Origin: an uncultured Clostridia bacterium
GTDB lineage: Bacteria; Bacillota; Clostridia; Oscillospirales; Ruminococcaceae
Length of the DNA stretch: 11,970 bases
Assembly: GCA_946563605.1 (NCBI GenBank)
Contig: CAMNVW010000024.1
Coordinates: forward strand, 1-11,970
Direction: 5' to 3'
How positions within the stretch are numbered: position 1 is the stretch's first letter; each line of letters opens with the position of its first letter. Below, piece by piece: positions 1 through 6,569 of the stretch. The translations under genes and the position numbers were made by a program. The notes below the pieces were generated by a model. It had not been told where the DNA came from and did not search any database. It saw nothing but the letters and a program-made list of their open reading frames with translations.

Positions 1-115
1 CCAGCTTAAGGGTCTAGGGGGTCGCAACCCCCACAATAATCTTCCTAGTTTCTTGAAGCTAAAAAAGGGAGTGGGGCGAGTAGCCCCACAAAGAGGATAG
101 ACCTTTGCGAAGGTC
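1..115. repeat. Cluster of three GC-rich hairpins, probably a degenerate intergenic repeat
   Basis: There is no credible gene here. Three perfect inverted repeats follow one another: GGGGG/CCCCC (17-21 with 28-32, loop TCGCAA), GTGGGGC/GCCCCAC (71-77 with 83-89, loop GAGTA) and GACCTT/AAGGTC (100-105 with 110-115, loop TGCG). The context of the first hairpin, GGGT.T before the stem and CACAATAA after it, resembles the hairpin at 5430-5456 downstream of rpoD, and the second is followed by CCCCACAA. Different stem sequences with similar flanks suggest a structured repeat family. None of the hairpins is followed directly by a T run, so none looks like an ordinary intrinsic terminator. The left boundary is unknown because the window begins inside it. 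Confidence 0.5.
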
Positions 116-200
116 AAATAAAAAAGTTTGTGGAGAAGTCGTGGAAAGCTGTTGAATTGTCAAGGGGCTTAGAAAAAATAAAAATTCCCTAAAAAATAGC

Positions 201-229
201 TTGCAATTTTGTTTTTGATATGGTAGTAT
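201..229 (+). promoter_or_regulatory. Sigma-A type promoter for rpmE
   Basis: A TTGCAA -35 box (201-206) and a TAGTAT -10 box (224-229) are separated by exactly 17 bases in AT-rich sequence. The predicted transcription start near 236 gives a leader of about 40 bases that carries the AGAGGTG ribosome binding site of rpmE. Confidence 0.65.
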
Positions 230-275
230 GTATTTTGTTATCTTATGTAATTTCAGAAAGAGGTGACTAGCTAAG

Positions 276-479
276 ATGAAACAGGGAATCCATCCAAAGT
301 ATGAGCCAACAGTTGTCAAATGTGCATGTGGTGCAGAATTTGAGACTCGTTCTACAAAAAAGGATCTGCGCGTTGAAATTTGTTCAAAGTGTCATCCTTT
401 CTTCACAGGCAGACAGAAACTGGTTGATACCGGCGGTCGTGTAGATCGTTTCAACAAACGTTTCGGTCTTACCAAATAG
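276..479 (+). CDS. rpmE: 50S ribosomal protein L31 (zinc-binding, C+ type)
   Basis: This 67-residue protein is full length for bacterial L31, a late-assembling component of the large ribosomal subunit that bridges towards the small subunit. The N-terminus MKQGIHPKY and the C-terminal VDRFNKRFG segment are characteristic. Cys16, Cys18, Cys36 and Cys39 form the CxC...CxxC zinc site, so this is the C+ form, which in Bacillus and relatives is replaced by a cysteine-free paralog when zinc is scarce. The ATG is preceded by AGAGGTG about ten bases upstream. The gene has its own promoter (201-229) and a terminator (500-542), so it is probably monocistronic. No Zur-like operator is obvious upstream. 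Confidence 0.97.
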   Translation: MKQGIHPKYEPTVVKCACGAEFETRSTKKDLRVEICSKCHPFFTGRQKLVDTGGRVDRFNKRFGLTK

Positions 480-499
480 GTTCAGACTACAAACAAAGC

Positions 500-542
500 A
501 AGGCAATGCGTCAGATGAAAAACACTGGTGCATTGCCTTTTT
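500..542 (+). terminator. Intrinsic terminator after rpmE
   Basis: AAGGCAATGC (500-509) pairs perfectly with GCATTGCCTT (530-539). A further CAG/CTG pairing lies inside the loop, and a T run extends to 542. It starts about 20 bases after the rpmE stop codon and separates rpmE from the next gene. Confidence 0.85.
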
Positions 543-595
543 GCGTTTGTTTTCGTTCGTAAAAGGCAAAAGATTTTACCGGAGGGAAGAGGAAA

Positions 596-1219
596 ATGCA
601 GGAATATACGACCATACACGACACAGCGCAGGACGAATTTGTTGAGCGCAAATCAAGATTTATCGGTTCTATCGCTCCGGTAGAAACAGAGGAAGAGGCG
701 CTGCGCTTTATTGCCCAAATAAAACAGCAGCACCGCGACGCCGGTCACAGCACCTATGCGTATATCCTCAAAAACGGCGTCAAACGCTATTCAGACGACG
801 GTGAGCCGCAGGGTACAGCCGGTGTGCCGATGCTGGACTGCCTCGAAAAAGAGGGGCTTGTGGATGTCGTTGTCGTTGTCACCCGTTATTTTGGCGGCAT
901 TTTGCTGGGTACGGGCGGTTTGGTGCGCGCCTATTCCCATGGCGCAAAAATCGCGGTTGACGCGGCTAAGCGCAAACTGATGACCACCTGCGTGCTGCTT
1001 TCGATGGAACTGGATTATTCGTTTTACGGGAAAATCAACTATGTCCTGCCAAAGTATGTTTGCAGGGTGGAGGAATCAGATTTCGGCGCGAATGTCAGCA
1101 TGAAAATTCTGATAAAACAGGACCAGTGCGAGGCATTCGTAAAGGAAATCACAGAAATGAGTGCGGCACTGGTGGTTCCGCAGATATTAGAGGAACGTTT
1201 TGACTACTTTGAAGTATAA
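596..1219 (+). CDS. yigZ: YigZ/IMPACT family protein (UPF0029 N-terminal plus DUF1949 C-terminal domain)
   Basis: This 207-residue protein is the usual length for the bacterial YigZ/YvyE family, related to the N-terminal half of eukaryotic IMPACT. The family signatures are present: SDDGEPQGTAG at residues 66-76, followed by VTRYFGGILLGTGGLVRAY from residue 95. Residues from about 135 form the smaller DUF1949 domain with an alternating strand/helix pattern. The biochemical role of the family is not well settled: links to translation have been proposed, and old annotations as a peptidase or thymidylate synthase are unreliable. A strong GGAGGGAAGAGG site lies just ahead of the ATG. No convincing promoter is visible between the rpmE terminator and this gene, so it may depend on read-through or on a weak promoter. 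Confidence 0.93.
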   Translation: MQEYTTIHDTAQDEFVERKSRFIGSIAPVETEEEALRFIAQIKQQHRDAGHSTYAYILKNGVKRYSDDGEPQGTAGVPMLDCLEKEGLVDVVVVVTRYFGGILLGTGGLVRAYSHGAKIAVDAAKRKLMTTCVLLSMELDYSFYGKINYVLPKYVCRVEESDFGANVSMKILIKQDQCEAFVKEITEMSAALVVPQILEERFDYFEV

Positions 1220-1299
1220 AAAATGAACATATACCCGAAAAATCAGATAATTTTCCGAAAATAAAATTTTCATGCAGGAAAAGACGATTTTTTTTAGTA

Positions 1300-1305
1300 T
1301 ATAAT
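1300..1305 (+). promoter_or_regulatory. Candidate -10 box for the dgt-dnaG-rpoD operon
   Basis: A perfect TATAAT lies in AT-rich sequence 65 bases before the dgt start. No good -35 hexamer sits at the expected 16-18 base distance (GGAAAA is found there), so this is a weak call based on the -10 box and its position in the only sizeable gap upstream of dgt. Confidence 0.4.
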
Positions 1306-1369
1306 ATATAGATGGCTCTGTACACAACAGAATATTCCCTTGTTTTGAGAGGAAAAGAGGTGCTTGCCG

Positions 1370-2371
1370 ATGAATGTCAGAGAACAGACGCAGCAGTTTG
1401 AGCGGCAGATGCTTTCAAAATACGCGCTCCTTTCGGAGAACACACAAGGAAGAGAGATTGCAGTCAAGGAATGTTCCATTCGCACACCCTTTCAGCGCGA
1501 CCGAGACCGCATCGTTCACAGCAAGGCTTATCGCCGCCTGATGCACAAAACACAGGTGTTTTTGTATCCGGTGGGCGACCATTACCGGACAAGGCTGACC
1601 CACACACAGGAGGTCAGTCAGGTTGCACGAACCATTGCAAGAGCGCTGCGGCTGAATGAGGATTTGACCGAGGCAATCGCACAAGGACATGATTTGGGAC
1701 ACACGCCGTTTGGACACGCGGGAGAAGCGGCGCTCAACCATATTTTTGGGGAATTTCATCACAACGAGCAGAGCCTGCGCGTTGTGGAGAAGCTCGAAAA
1801 TGACGGCAGGGGACTGAATCTCTGCAAGGAAGTGCGCAACGGCATTTTGTGTCACCGCAGCGGCATGATCGCGCTGACGTTGGAGGGCGTTGTGGTACGG
1901 TATGCGGATAAAATCGCTTATTTAAACCATGATATAGAGGATGCAGTGCGCGCAGGGATTCTGCGTGAAGCTGATATTCCGCAGCAGATTCAAAGTGTGC
2001 TCGGTGCAGACCGTTCCAGCCGCTATGAGGTGCTGGTATCGGACATTGTGGAACAGTCGTACAACCGTCCGACGGTGCAGATGTCGCAGCGGGTCGATCA
2101 AAGCTATCGGGCTCTGCGGGAATTTATGTTTCGGGAGGTTTACCGCAATCCGCAGGCAAAAGCGGAGGAAGAAAAGGTAGCCTACATTTTAAAAGGCTTG
2201 TATGATTATTACTGCACACATCCCCAGCAGATGCCGGCAGAATACCGGCAGATCCTTGCGGAGGAAGGCAAAGAGCGCGCAGTCTGTGACTATATCGCAG
2301 GGATGAGCGACCGGTTTGCAGTCAATCAGTTTGAGGAGCTGTTTATCCCCAAAAGCTGGAGCATTTACTAA
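1370..2371 (+). CDS. dgt: dGTPase-like HD-domain deoxynucleoside triphosphate triphosphohydrolase
   Basis: This 333-residue cytoplasmic enzyme family splits dNTPs into deoxynucleoside and triphosphate and so affects dNTP pool balance. The HD-domain metal ligands are visible: His78 (LTHTQE), His107-Asp108 (GHDLGH) and Asp180 (RYADKIAY). The following TPFGHAGE and NEQSLR segments match the dGTPase family. The length fits the shorter deoxyguanosinetriphosphate triphosphohydrolase-like subgroup, not the ~500-residue enterobacterial Dgt, so the preferred substrate is uncertain. I chose the ATG at 1370, nine bases after AGAGG; an in-frame TTG at 1364 lies too close to that site. dnaG begins 44 bases downstream with no terminator between, in the order dgt-dnaG-rpoD that is common in Clostridia, which supports cotranscription with replication and transcription core genes. 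Confidence 0.93.
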   Translation: MNVREQTQQFERQMLSKYALLSENTQGREIAVKECSIRTPFQRDRDRIVHSKAYRRLMHKTQVFLYPVGDHYRTRLTHTQEVSQVARTIARALRLNEDLTEAIAQGHDLGHTPFGHAGEAALNHIFGEFHHNEQSLRVVEKLENDGRGLNLCKEVRNGILCHRSGMIALTLEGVVVRYADKIAYLNHDIEDAVRAGILREADIPQQIQSVLGADRSSRYEVLVSDIVEQSYNRPTVQMSQRVDQSYRALREFMFREVYRNPQAKAEEEKVAYILKGLYDYYCTHPQQMPAEYRQILAEEGKERAVCDYIAGMSDRFAVNQFEELFIPKSWSIY

Positions 2372-2415
2372 TCGAAAATAGAACAATCCATTTAAAACGG
2401 AAGGAGGCACAGCAG

Positions 2416-4182
2416 ATGGTATCGGATCTTTTTATACAGGAGCTAAAGCAGTACAGCGATATTGAACGAATCGTTTCGGGATATGTCGCCTTAAAAAAGA
2501 AAGGACGATATTTAGCAGGTCTGTGTCCTTTCCACTCGGAAAAATCGCCGTCGTTTTATGTGTATCCGCAGACGCAGTCGTTTTACTGCTTTGGCTGCGG
2601 TGCAGGGGGAGACGTTATCACCTTTATTCGCAGGATAGAAAACCTTGATTATATGGAGGCGGTTCATTTTCTCGCTGAAAAGTGCGGAATGACCGTCCCA
2701 GAAGATGAAAAGGCGGACGCGCTGGGGATGCAGCGCAAGCGTGTGTTGGAGATCAACCGCGAAGCGGCGCATTTTTTCCACGATCAGCTGATGTCCGAAA
2801 ATGGCAGGCAGGCATATGGATACCTGATGCGCCGCGGACGGGACAGAAAAACCATCCGCCATTTCGGTTTGGGCTATGCACCCAACGAGTGGCACGCGCT
2901 GACCGACCATCTGAAGTCGAAGGGCTTTTCAGAGCAGGACATGGTTGCGGCAAACGTCGCGGTCATGGGCAAACAGGGAGGCGCGTATGACCGCTTTCGC
3001 AATCGAGTGATGTTCCCAATCATCGACCTGCGCGGAAATGTCGTCGCTTTCGGCGGCAGGGCGCTGGATGATCAGGGCGCAAAATATTTAAACTCCAGCG
3101 ACACGCCGGTGTTTAAAAAGAGCAAAAATCTGTTTGCGCTGAATTTCGCCAAGACCTCAAAGCTGCCCGGGCTGATTTTGGCGGAAGGATATATGGATGT
3201 CATCGCCATCCATCAGGCGGGCTTTGACAATGCGGTGGCAACGTTGGGAACGGCGCTGACGGAAGAACAGGCAAGGCTGATCTCCCAGTACACCGACAAG
3301 GTCATTTTAGCCTACGATTCAGATGGACCTGGGCAGGCGGCAACCAAGCGCGCCATAAACATCTTTGACGAGGTCGGTGTGAAGGTGAGCGTACTTTCCA
3401 TGACGGGCGCCAAAGACCCTGACGAGTTTATTCAAAAATATGGCAGAGAACGCTTTGCAATGCTGCTGGACGGCAGCCGCAACGCAGTGGAATTTGAGCT
3501 TGGCAAGCTGCGGTCAAAATTTGATACGCAGACGGCGGACGGCAAGGTGGGATTTTTAAAGGACGCCTGCAAGCTGTTCGCAGGGATTCGCAATCCGGTG
3601 GAGCGGGAGGTCTATGTCACACAGGTGGCAAATGAGCTGGAAATTTCTCCGCAGGCAATCAACGCACAGATCCAAAGTCTGGACAAACGGGAGCAATACA
3701 AGGAAAGACGGCGTCAGAAGGCGGATACAAACATTTATATCGGTCAGATGGCGGCAGCAAAAAATGATTTGCAGCGGCGCGCAAACCTGCGCTATGCAAT
3801 GGCGGAGGAAGGGCTTTTGTATTGCCTGATGAAAAATCCGAACGTTTTTAAAGAGGTGTATGCAAATTTAAAAGAGCAGGATTTCGTAACAGATATTAAC
3901 CGAGAGCTGTACAGCGCTTTTGCCAAAAGACTGGAAGCAGGACAGTCGATTGAAATGATCGAGCTGTCGTCCGAACTGTCGCCCGAGGCGATGTCGAGGG
4001 TTTCGGCAATCATGGCGACGGCGCCTTCTCAGCGGTGCGATGAGGCGGCGCTTCAGGATTATATGACGATATTAGCAGAGCATAGGAATGTAAAAACAAA
4101 AGAGCAGGTTGCCCAGATGGATGACAATGCGCTCGACGCGTATGTCAAGCAGCTGGCGGCAAAGAAAAACAGGAGGAGTTAG
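2416..4182 (+). CDS. dnaG: DNA primase
   Basis: This 588-residue replicative primase makes the RNA primers for Okazaki fragments at the fork. The N-terminal CHC2 zinc finger is complete: Cys37, His40, Cys58 and Cys61 (CPFH...CFGC). The catalytic core includes the RNMVMFPI-like segment RNRVMFPI and the Toprim acidic residues Glu257 (LAEGYMDV), Asp301 and Asp303 (AYDSDGPG). Residues from about 440 to the end form the variable C-terminal helicase-binding domain. The ATG is preceded by AAGGAGG with eight bases spacing. It ends one base before the UUG start of rpoD, whose ribosome binding site lies inside the last dnaG codons, so the two are likely translationally coupled. All expected motifs are intact. 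Confidence 0.97.
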   Translation: MVSDLFIQELKQYSDIERIVSGYVALKKKGRYLAGLCPFHSEKSPSFYVYPQTQSFYCFGCGAGGDVITFIRRIENLDYMEAVHFLAEKCGMTVPEDEKADALGMQRKRVLEINREAAHFFHDQLMSENGRQAYGYLMRRGRDRKTIRHFGLGYAPNEWHALTDHLKSKGFSEQDMVAANVAVMGKQGGAYDRFRNRVMFPIIDLRGNVVAFGGRALDDQGAKYLNSSDTPVFKKSKNLFALNFAKTSKLPGLILAEGYMDVIAIHQAGFDNAVATLGTALTEEQARLISQYTDKVILAYDSDGPGQAATKRAINIFDEVGVKVSVLSMTGAKDPDEFIQKYGRERFAMLLDGSRNAVEFELGKLRSKFDTQTADGKVGFLKDACKLFAGIRNPVEREVYVTQVANELEISPQAINAQIQSLDKREQYKERRRQKADTNIYIGQMAAAKNDLQRRANLRYAMAEEGLLYCLMKNPNVFKEVYANLKEQDFVTDINRELYSAFAKRLEAGQSIEMIELSSELSPEAMSRVSAIMATAPSQRCDEAALQDYMTILAEHRNVKTKEQVAQMDDNALDAYVKQLAAKKNRRS

Positions 4183-4186
4183 TTTG
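4171..4186 (+). promoter_or_regulatory. Ribosome binding site and UUG start of rpoD, embedded in the dnaG 3' end
   Basis: AGGAGGAG (4171-4178) overlaps the last codons of dnaG. The dnaG stop TAG (4180-4182) follows, then after one base the TTG at 4184. The spacing of five bases between the AGGAGGAG and TTG, and the lack of any other in-frame start near it, decide the start of rpoD. An in-frame ATG at 4109 lies deep in dnaG and would add 25 residues unrelated to any sigma factor. Confidence 0.85.
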
Positions 4187-5266
4187 GCAGTAAAAGATAA
4201 AAAGGCAGTGATCCGCGGTCTGATTGAAAGCGGAAAAGCAAACGGAAAACTGACCACAAGAGAAATCAACGACGCGCTTGAACAACTGGACTTCGATGTA
4301 GAAAAGGTAGATAAGCTGTATGACACGCTCGAGTCGCTGAACATCGACATCGTGGATGACATTGACCTGTCCGAACTGGACAGTAAGGATTTGGACGGGG
4401 ACAAGGATGATGATGCACTGCTGTCGGTGGACGGTATTAGTATTGACGACCCTGTCAAGGTTTACCTCAAGGAAATCGGACGTGTACCGCTGCTGAGCTC
4501 AGAGGAAGAAATCGAGCTTGCAGAAAGAATGGCACAGGGCGACCCTTACGCGAAAAAAAGATTGTCCGAAGCAAACTTGCGTCTGGTTGTCAGCATTGCA
4601 AAAAGATATGTAGGACGCGGAATGCAGTTTTTGGATCTGATTCAGGAAGGAAACCTGGGTCTGATTAAAGCGGTCGAGAAATTTGACCACACCAAGGGCT
4701 TCAAGTTTTCGACCTATGCGACCTGGTGGATTCGTCAGGCAATCACCCGCGCGATTGCAGACCAGGCAAGAACCATTCGTATTCCTGTCCACATGGTAGA
4801 AACCATCAACAAGGTGAAAAAGATTTCCAGCCAGCTGCTGCACAAAAACGGGCACGATCCGACAGCAGAAGAAATCGCTGAAGAACTGGATATGCCGGTC
4901 GACAAGGTACGGGAGATCATGCGTGTAGCGCAGGAGCCGGTTTCGTTGGAAACGCCAATTGGTGAAGAGGAAGACAGCCATCTCGGCGATTTCATCGAGG
5001 ATTCGGATGCCCCAGCTCCGGCGGACGCTGCTTCCCATACGCTGCTCAAGGAACAGCTGGAGGATGTGCTCTCCACCTTGACTCCAAGAGAAAAGAAGGT
5101 CTTGGAGCTGCGCTTTGGCTTGGAGGACGGCAGAAACCGCACACTGGAGGAAGTTGGCAAGGAGTTCAACGTCACCCGTGAGCGCATCCGTCAGATTGAA
5201 GCGAAGGCACTGAGAAAACTGCGCCACCCAAGCAGAAGTAAGAAACTCAAAGACTTCCTCGACTAG
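4184..5266 (+). CDS. rpoD: Housekeeping RNA polymerase sigma factor (sigma-A/sigma-70)
   Basis: This 360-residue primary sigma factor directs core RNA polymerase to TTGACA/TATAAT promoters. An N-terminal region 1.1-like segment with a very acidic stretch (residues about 49-85) precedes region 1.2 (DDPVKVYLKEIGRVPLLS from residue 88). Region 2 includes the -10 recognition and melting helix TYATWWIRQAITRAIADQ (from residue 177). Region 3 follows, and region 4 contains LTPREKKVLELRFGL and the -35 helix-turn-helix with VTRERIRQIE (residues 330-339). The C-terminus KLKDFLD is the family's normal end. The length matches compact Bacillota SigA, which lacks the large non-conserved insert of proteobacterial RpoD. 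The start is the rare UUG, coupled to dnaG. An untranslated stretch of about 430 bases with repeats follows before the terminator. Confidence 0.97.
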   Translation: MAVKDKKAVIRGLIESGKANGKLTTREINDALEQLDFDVEKVDKLYDTLESLNIDIVDDIDLSELDSKDLDGDKDDDALLSVDGISIDDPVKVYLKEIGRVPLLSSEEEIELAERMAQGDPYAKKRLSEANLRLVVSIAKRYVGRGMQFLDLIQEGNLGLIKAVEKFDHTKGFKFSTYATWWIRQAITRAIADQARTIRIPVHMVETINKVKKISSQLLHKNGHDPTAEEIAEELDMPVDKVREIMRVAQEPVSLETPIGEEEDSHLGDFIEDSDAPAPADAASHTLLKEQLEDVLSTLTPREKKVLELRFGLEDGRNRTLEEVGKEFNVTRERIRQIEAKALRKLRHPSRSKKLKDFLD

Positions 5267-5365
5267 CAGGCTGAGCCTGCACCCAATATCGCGCTTTGGC
5301 TTTGTGGAACAATGGGCTTTGTACACACGGAAATCGCTCGCGTTAGCACACTCGCTCGTTAGAGC
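5266..5365. repeat. Direct repeat copy A of a ~100-base structured intergenic element
   Basis: This copy aligns with 5531-5629 over 100 columns with six mismatches and one gap (93% by hand count). It opens with the perfect hairpin GCAGGC-TGA-GCCTGC, whose first base is the last base of the rpoD stop codon, and closes with GCTC-GTTA-GAGC (5354-5365). Between these, CCCA (5282-5285) could pair with TGGG (about 5312-5315). It carries no start codon with a ribosome binding site and no plausible protein. It is best read as a dispersed non-coding repeat or as part of a structured 3' untranslated region. Confidence 0.75.
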
Positions 5366-5382
5366 AAAAATGAAGTTTTCGT

Positions 5383-5461
5383 CCACCTTTTTCAAAAGGT
5401 GGTGGTGTCCAGAGGCGAAGCCTTTGGTAGGGTTTGGGACAACGTCCCAACAATAAAACCC
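5383..5461. repeat. Hairpin cluster between the two direct repeats
   Basis: Three stems follow in close succession: CCACCTTTT/AAAAGGTGG (5383-5391 with 5394-5402), CCAGAGGC/GCCTTTGG with one G-T wobble (5409-5416 with 5420-5427) and TTGGGAC/GTCCCAA (5434-5440 with 5444-5450). The outer GGGTTT/AAACCC bases could extend the last one. The final stem and its flanks (GGGTTT before, AACAATAA after) resemble the hairpin at 11-39 at the window start. The sequence between 5462 and 5530 holds two further possible stems, GCACAG/CTGTGC (5483-5488 with 5505-5510) and CCGC/GCGG (5520-5523 with 5528-5531). No gene is present. Confidence 0.65.
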
Positions 5462-5530
5462 AAAATAAAAAATCGTTCGGTGGCACAGTGTCTGTTCGCC
5501 CCACCTGTGCGGCAGCACACCGCGTAAGCG

Positions 5531-5629
5531 GCAGGCTGAGCCTGCACCCAATATCGCGCTTCGGTTTTGTGGAACAATGGGTTTGTACACGCGGCACTCG
5601 CTCGCGTTAACACACTCGCTCGTTAGAGC
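5531..5629. repeat. Direct repeat copy B of the ~100-base element
   Basis: This is the second copy, beginning 265 bases after copy A. It keeps the perfect GCAGGC-TGA-GCCTGC hairpin (5531-5545) and the terminal GCTC-GTTA-GAGC hairpin. The differences from copy A lie mostly between the two hairpins and do not disturb them. After the copy the sequence runs through an A/T-rich stretch into the terminator at 5667-5700. Confidence 0.75.
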
Positions 5630-5666
5630 GAGATAAAAGTTTTTCCCCATAAAACAAATCCAAAAT

Positions 5667-5700
5667 AAAAAGATGCAGGCATTTTGCCTGCATCTTTTTT
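5667..5700. terminator. Bidirectional terminator between rpoD and the GNAT gene
   Basis: AGATGCAGGC (5671-5680) pairs perfectly with GCCTGCATCT (5686-5695) around an ATTTT loop. A T run follows on the plus strand, and an A run precedes the stem, giving a T-rich tail on the minus strand. It can therefore end both the rpoD operon transcript and the converging acetyltransferase transcript. Confidence 0.9.
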
Positions 5701-5737
5701 ACGCACAAAATTGACGGAAAAGCTGTGCGCTGTTTTT

Positions 5738-6283
5738 TTATAAACGGGCTTGTGAATCAAAGTCCTCGCGCTGTAAAGAAAACAGCACGCTGTCATAAAT
5801 CACGCCGTTGTTCTTGATTGCCCGACGCAGATAGCCTTCCTGCACAAAACCCAGCTTTTGCAGCAGTGCGCGGGAAGCGGTGTTTGGGGCAAGCGCCTGC
5901 GCAGTAATGGAGTCATACTTCTTTTCCTCGAAGAGATAGTGGATAAAGGCAGTGAGAGCCTCGGTCATGTATCCCTTGCGGGTGTATTCCTCACCCAGCC
6001 AGTAGGCGATGTCAATGGAATTGACATCAAATCGAATATGATCCTCGTCGATGTGGAGTTTTCCAATCAGTTCATCGCTGTCCTTTAAGGCGATGGCAAA
6101 ATCCTTCTTTTTCTCAATCATCTGTTGGATGTATTGTCTGGAACCCTCCCGATCCATCTTGTACATACAAAGATATTTTAAGACAAAGTCGGAATTTGCC
6201 AACGGGTCGAATCGGTCCAGGTCGGACATTTGCATTTCCCGAATGATCAGTCTTGGAGTGGTTAAATTCATTGGTGTATCCAT
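5738..6283 (-). CDS. GNAT family N-acetyltransferase (RimJ/RimL-like)
   Basis: This 181-residue protein transfers an acetyl group from acetyl-CoA to an amine on an unknown acceptor. It begins with the RimJ/RimL-type TPRLIIREM strand (residues 9-17). The acetyl-CoA binding motif A appears as WLGEEYTRKGYMTEAL (from about residue 90), and the downstream NTASRALLQKLGFVQEGYLRR segment is the typical motif B region, in which the Asn and the Leu-Gly-Phe turn are conserved. The subgroup commonly modifies ribosomal protein N-termini or small molecules, but the sequence does not show the substrate. The first ATG is supported by AAGGAAG a few bases upstream; the second in-frame ATG (residue 5) has no such site. 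The gene is alone, divergent from the Rrf2 gene, and ends about 40 bases from the shared terminator. Confidence 0.88.
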   Translation of the reverse strand: MDTPMNLTTPRLIIREMQMSDLDRFDPLANSDFVLKYLCMYKMDREGSRQYIQQMIEKKKDFAIALKDSDELIGKLHIDEDHIRFDVNSIDIAYWLGEEYTRKGYMTEALTAFIHYLFEEKKYDSITAQALAPNTASRALLQKLGFVQEGYLRRAIKNNGVIYDSVLFSLQREDFDSQARL

Positions 6284-6330
6284 CTTCTTCCTTGTTGTTT
6301 TAATGAAGAATTGATCGAACTCTTCTTTTT

Positions 6331-6339
6331 ATTCTAACA
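6331..6339 (-). promoter_or_regulatory. Candidate extended -10 promoter for the GNAT gene
   Basis: On the minus strand the sequence reads TGT-TAGAAT, an extended -10 arrangement, about 50 bases before the acetyltransferase start. No -35 hexamer is recognisable at 17 bases. This is a weak call. Confidence 0.35.
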
Positions 6340-6405
6340 TCTTTAAAATAAAAAAGGGTGTCGTATTTGTGAATTTATGGATGAAAGAGTATCTGAGCGA
6401 TTTTG

Positions 6406-6451
6406 TTCTATTCAGCGTCTGTGCTGCGGCGCCGGAATTTTGCGAATAGAA
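6406..6451. promoter_or_regulatory. Inverted repeat upstream of the Rrf2 promoter
   Basis: TTCTATTC (6406-6413) and GAATAGAA (6444-6451) are perfect eight-base inverted arms around a 30-base GC-richer centre that itself contains the palindrome CGGCGCCG (6427-6434). The right arm ends 11 bases before the -35 box of the Rrf2 gene. It could be an operator or a cruciform; no T run follows, so it is not a terminator. Confidence 0.35.
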
Positions 6452-6462
6452 AATCTTTCTGC

Positions 6463-6491
6463 TTGACATCTTGGGAAGGGTATCATATACT
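6463..6491 (+). promoter_or_regulatory. Strong sigma-A promoter for the Rrf2-family gene
   Basis: A perfect TTGACA -35 box (6463-6468) and a TATACT -10 box (6486-6491) are separated by exactly 17 bases. Transcription should start near 6498, giving a leader of about 70 bases. A small palindrome, TACT-AAAAA-AGTA (6488-6500), overlaps the -10 box and start point, where an autorepressor could bind; that role is inference. Confidence 0.85.
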
Positions 6492-6569
6492 AAAAAAGTA
6501 AGCAATAAGTGCAGACAGCGTTTGACTGGATAAAATATGTGTGAAAAGGTGAGAAGTGAGGGGGATTGG

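Noticed and set aside
129..137. DnaA-box-like TGTGGAGAA upstream of rpmE
   Set aside because: It is a single copy with one mismatch to TGTGGATAA and has no neighbouring boxes or AT-rich unwinding region typical of an origin.
59..319. Minus-strand frame of 86 codons over the rpmE promoter and start
   Set aside because: It covers hairpins, a good plus-strand promoter and rpmE itself, and its phenylalanine/leucine-rich product comes from A/T-rich intergenic DNA.
1250..1275. Possible terminator after yigZ (GAAAAT-AAA-ATTTTC)
   Set aside because: The stem is almost entirely A-T pairs and is not followed by a T run, so it is too weak to support.
5266..5629. CRISPR array
   Set aside because: There are only two repeats, each about 100 bases with a 165-base gap between them, far from the size of CRISPR repeats and spacers, and no cas genes are present.
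4499..5650. Minus-strand open frame of 383 codons antisense to rpoD and running through the downstream repeats
   Set aside because: It lies opposite the well-supported rpoD gene, is low in any recognisable domain, and owes its repeated peptide segments to the non-coding direct repeats. It has no ribosome binding site worth noting.
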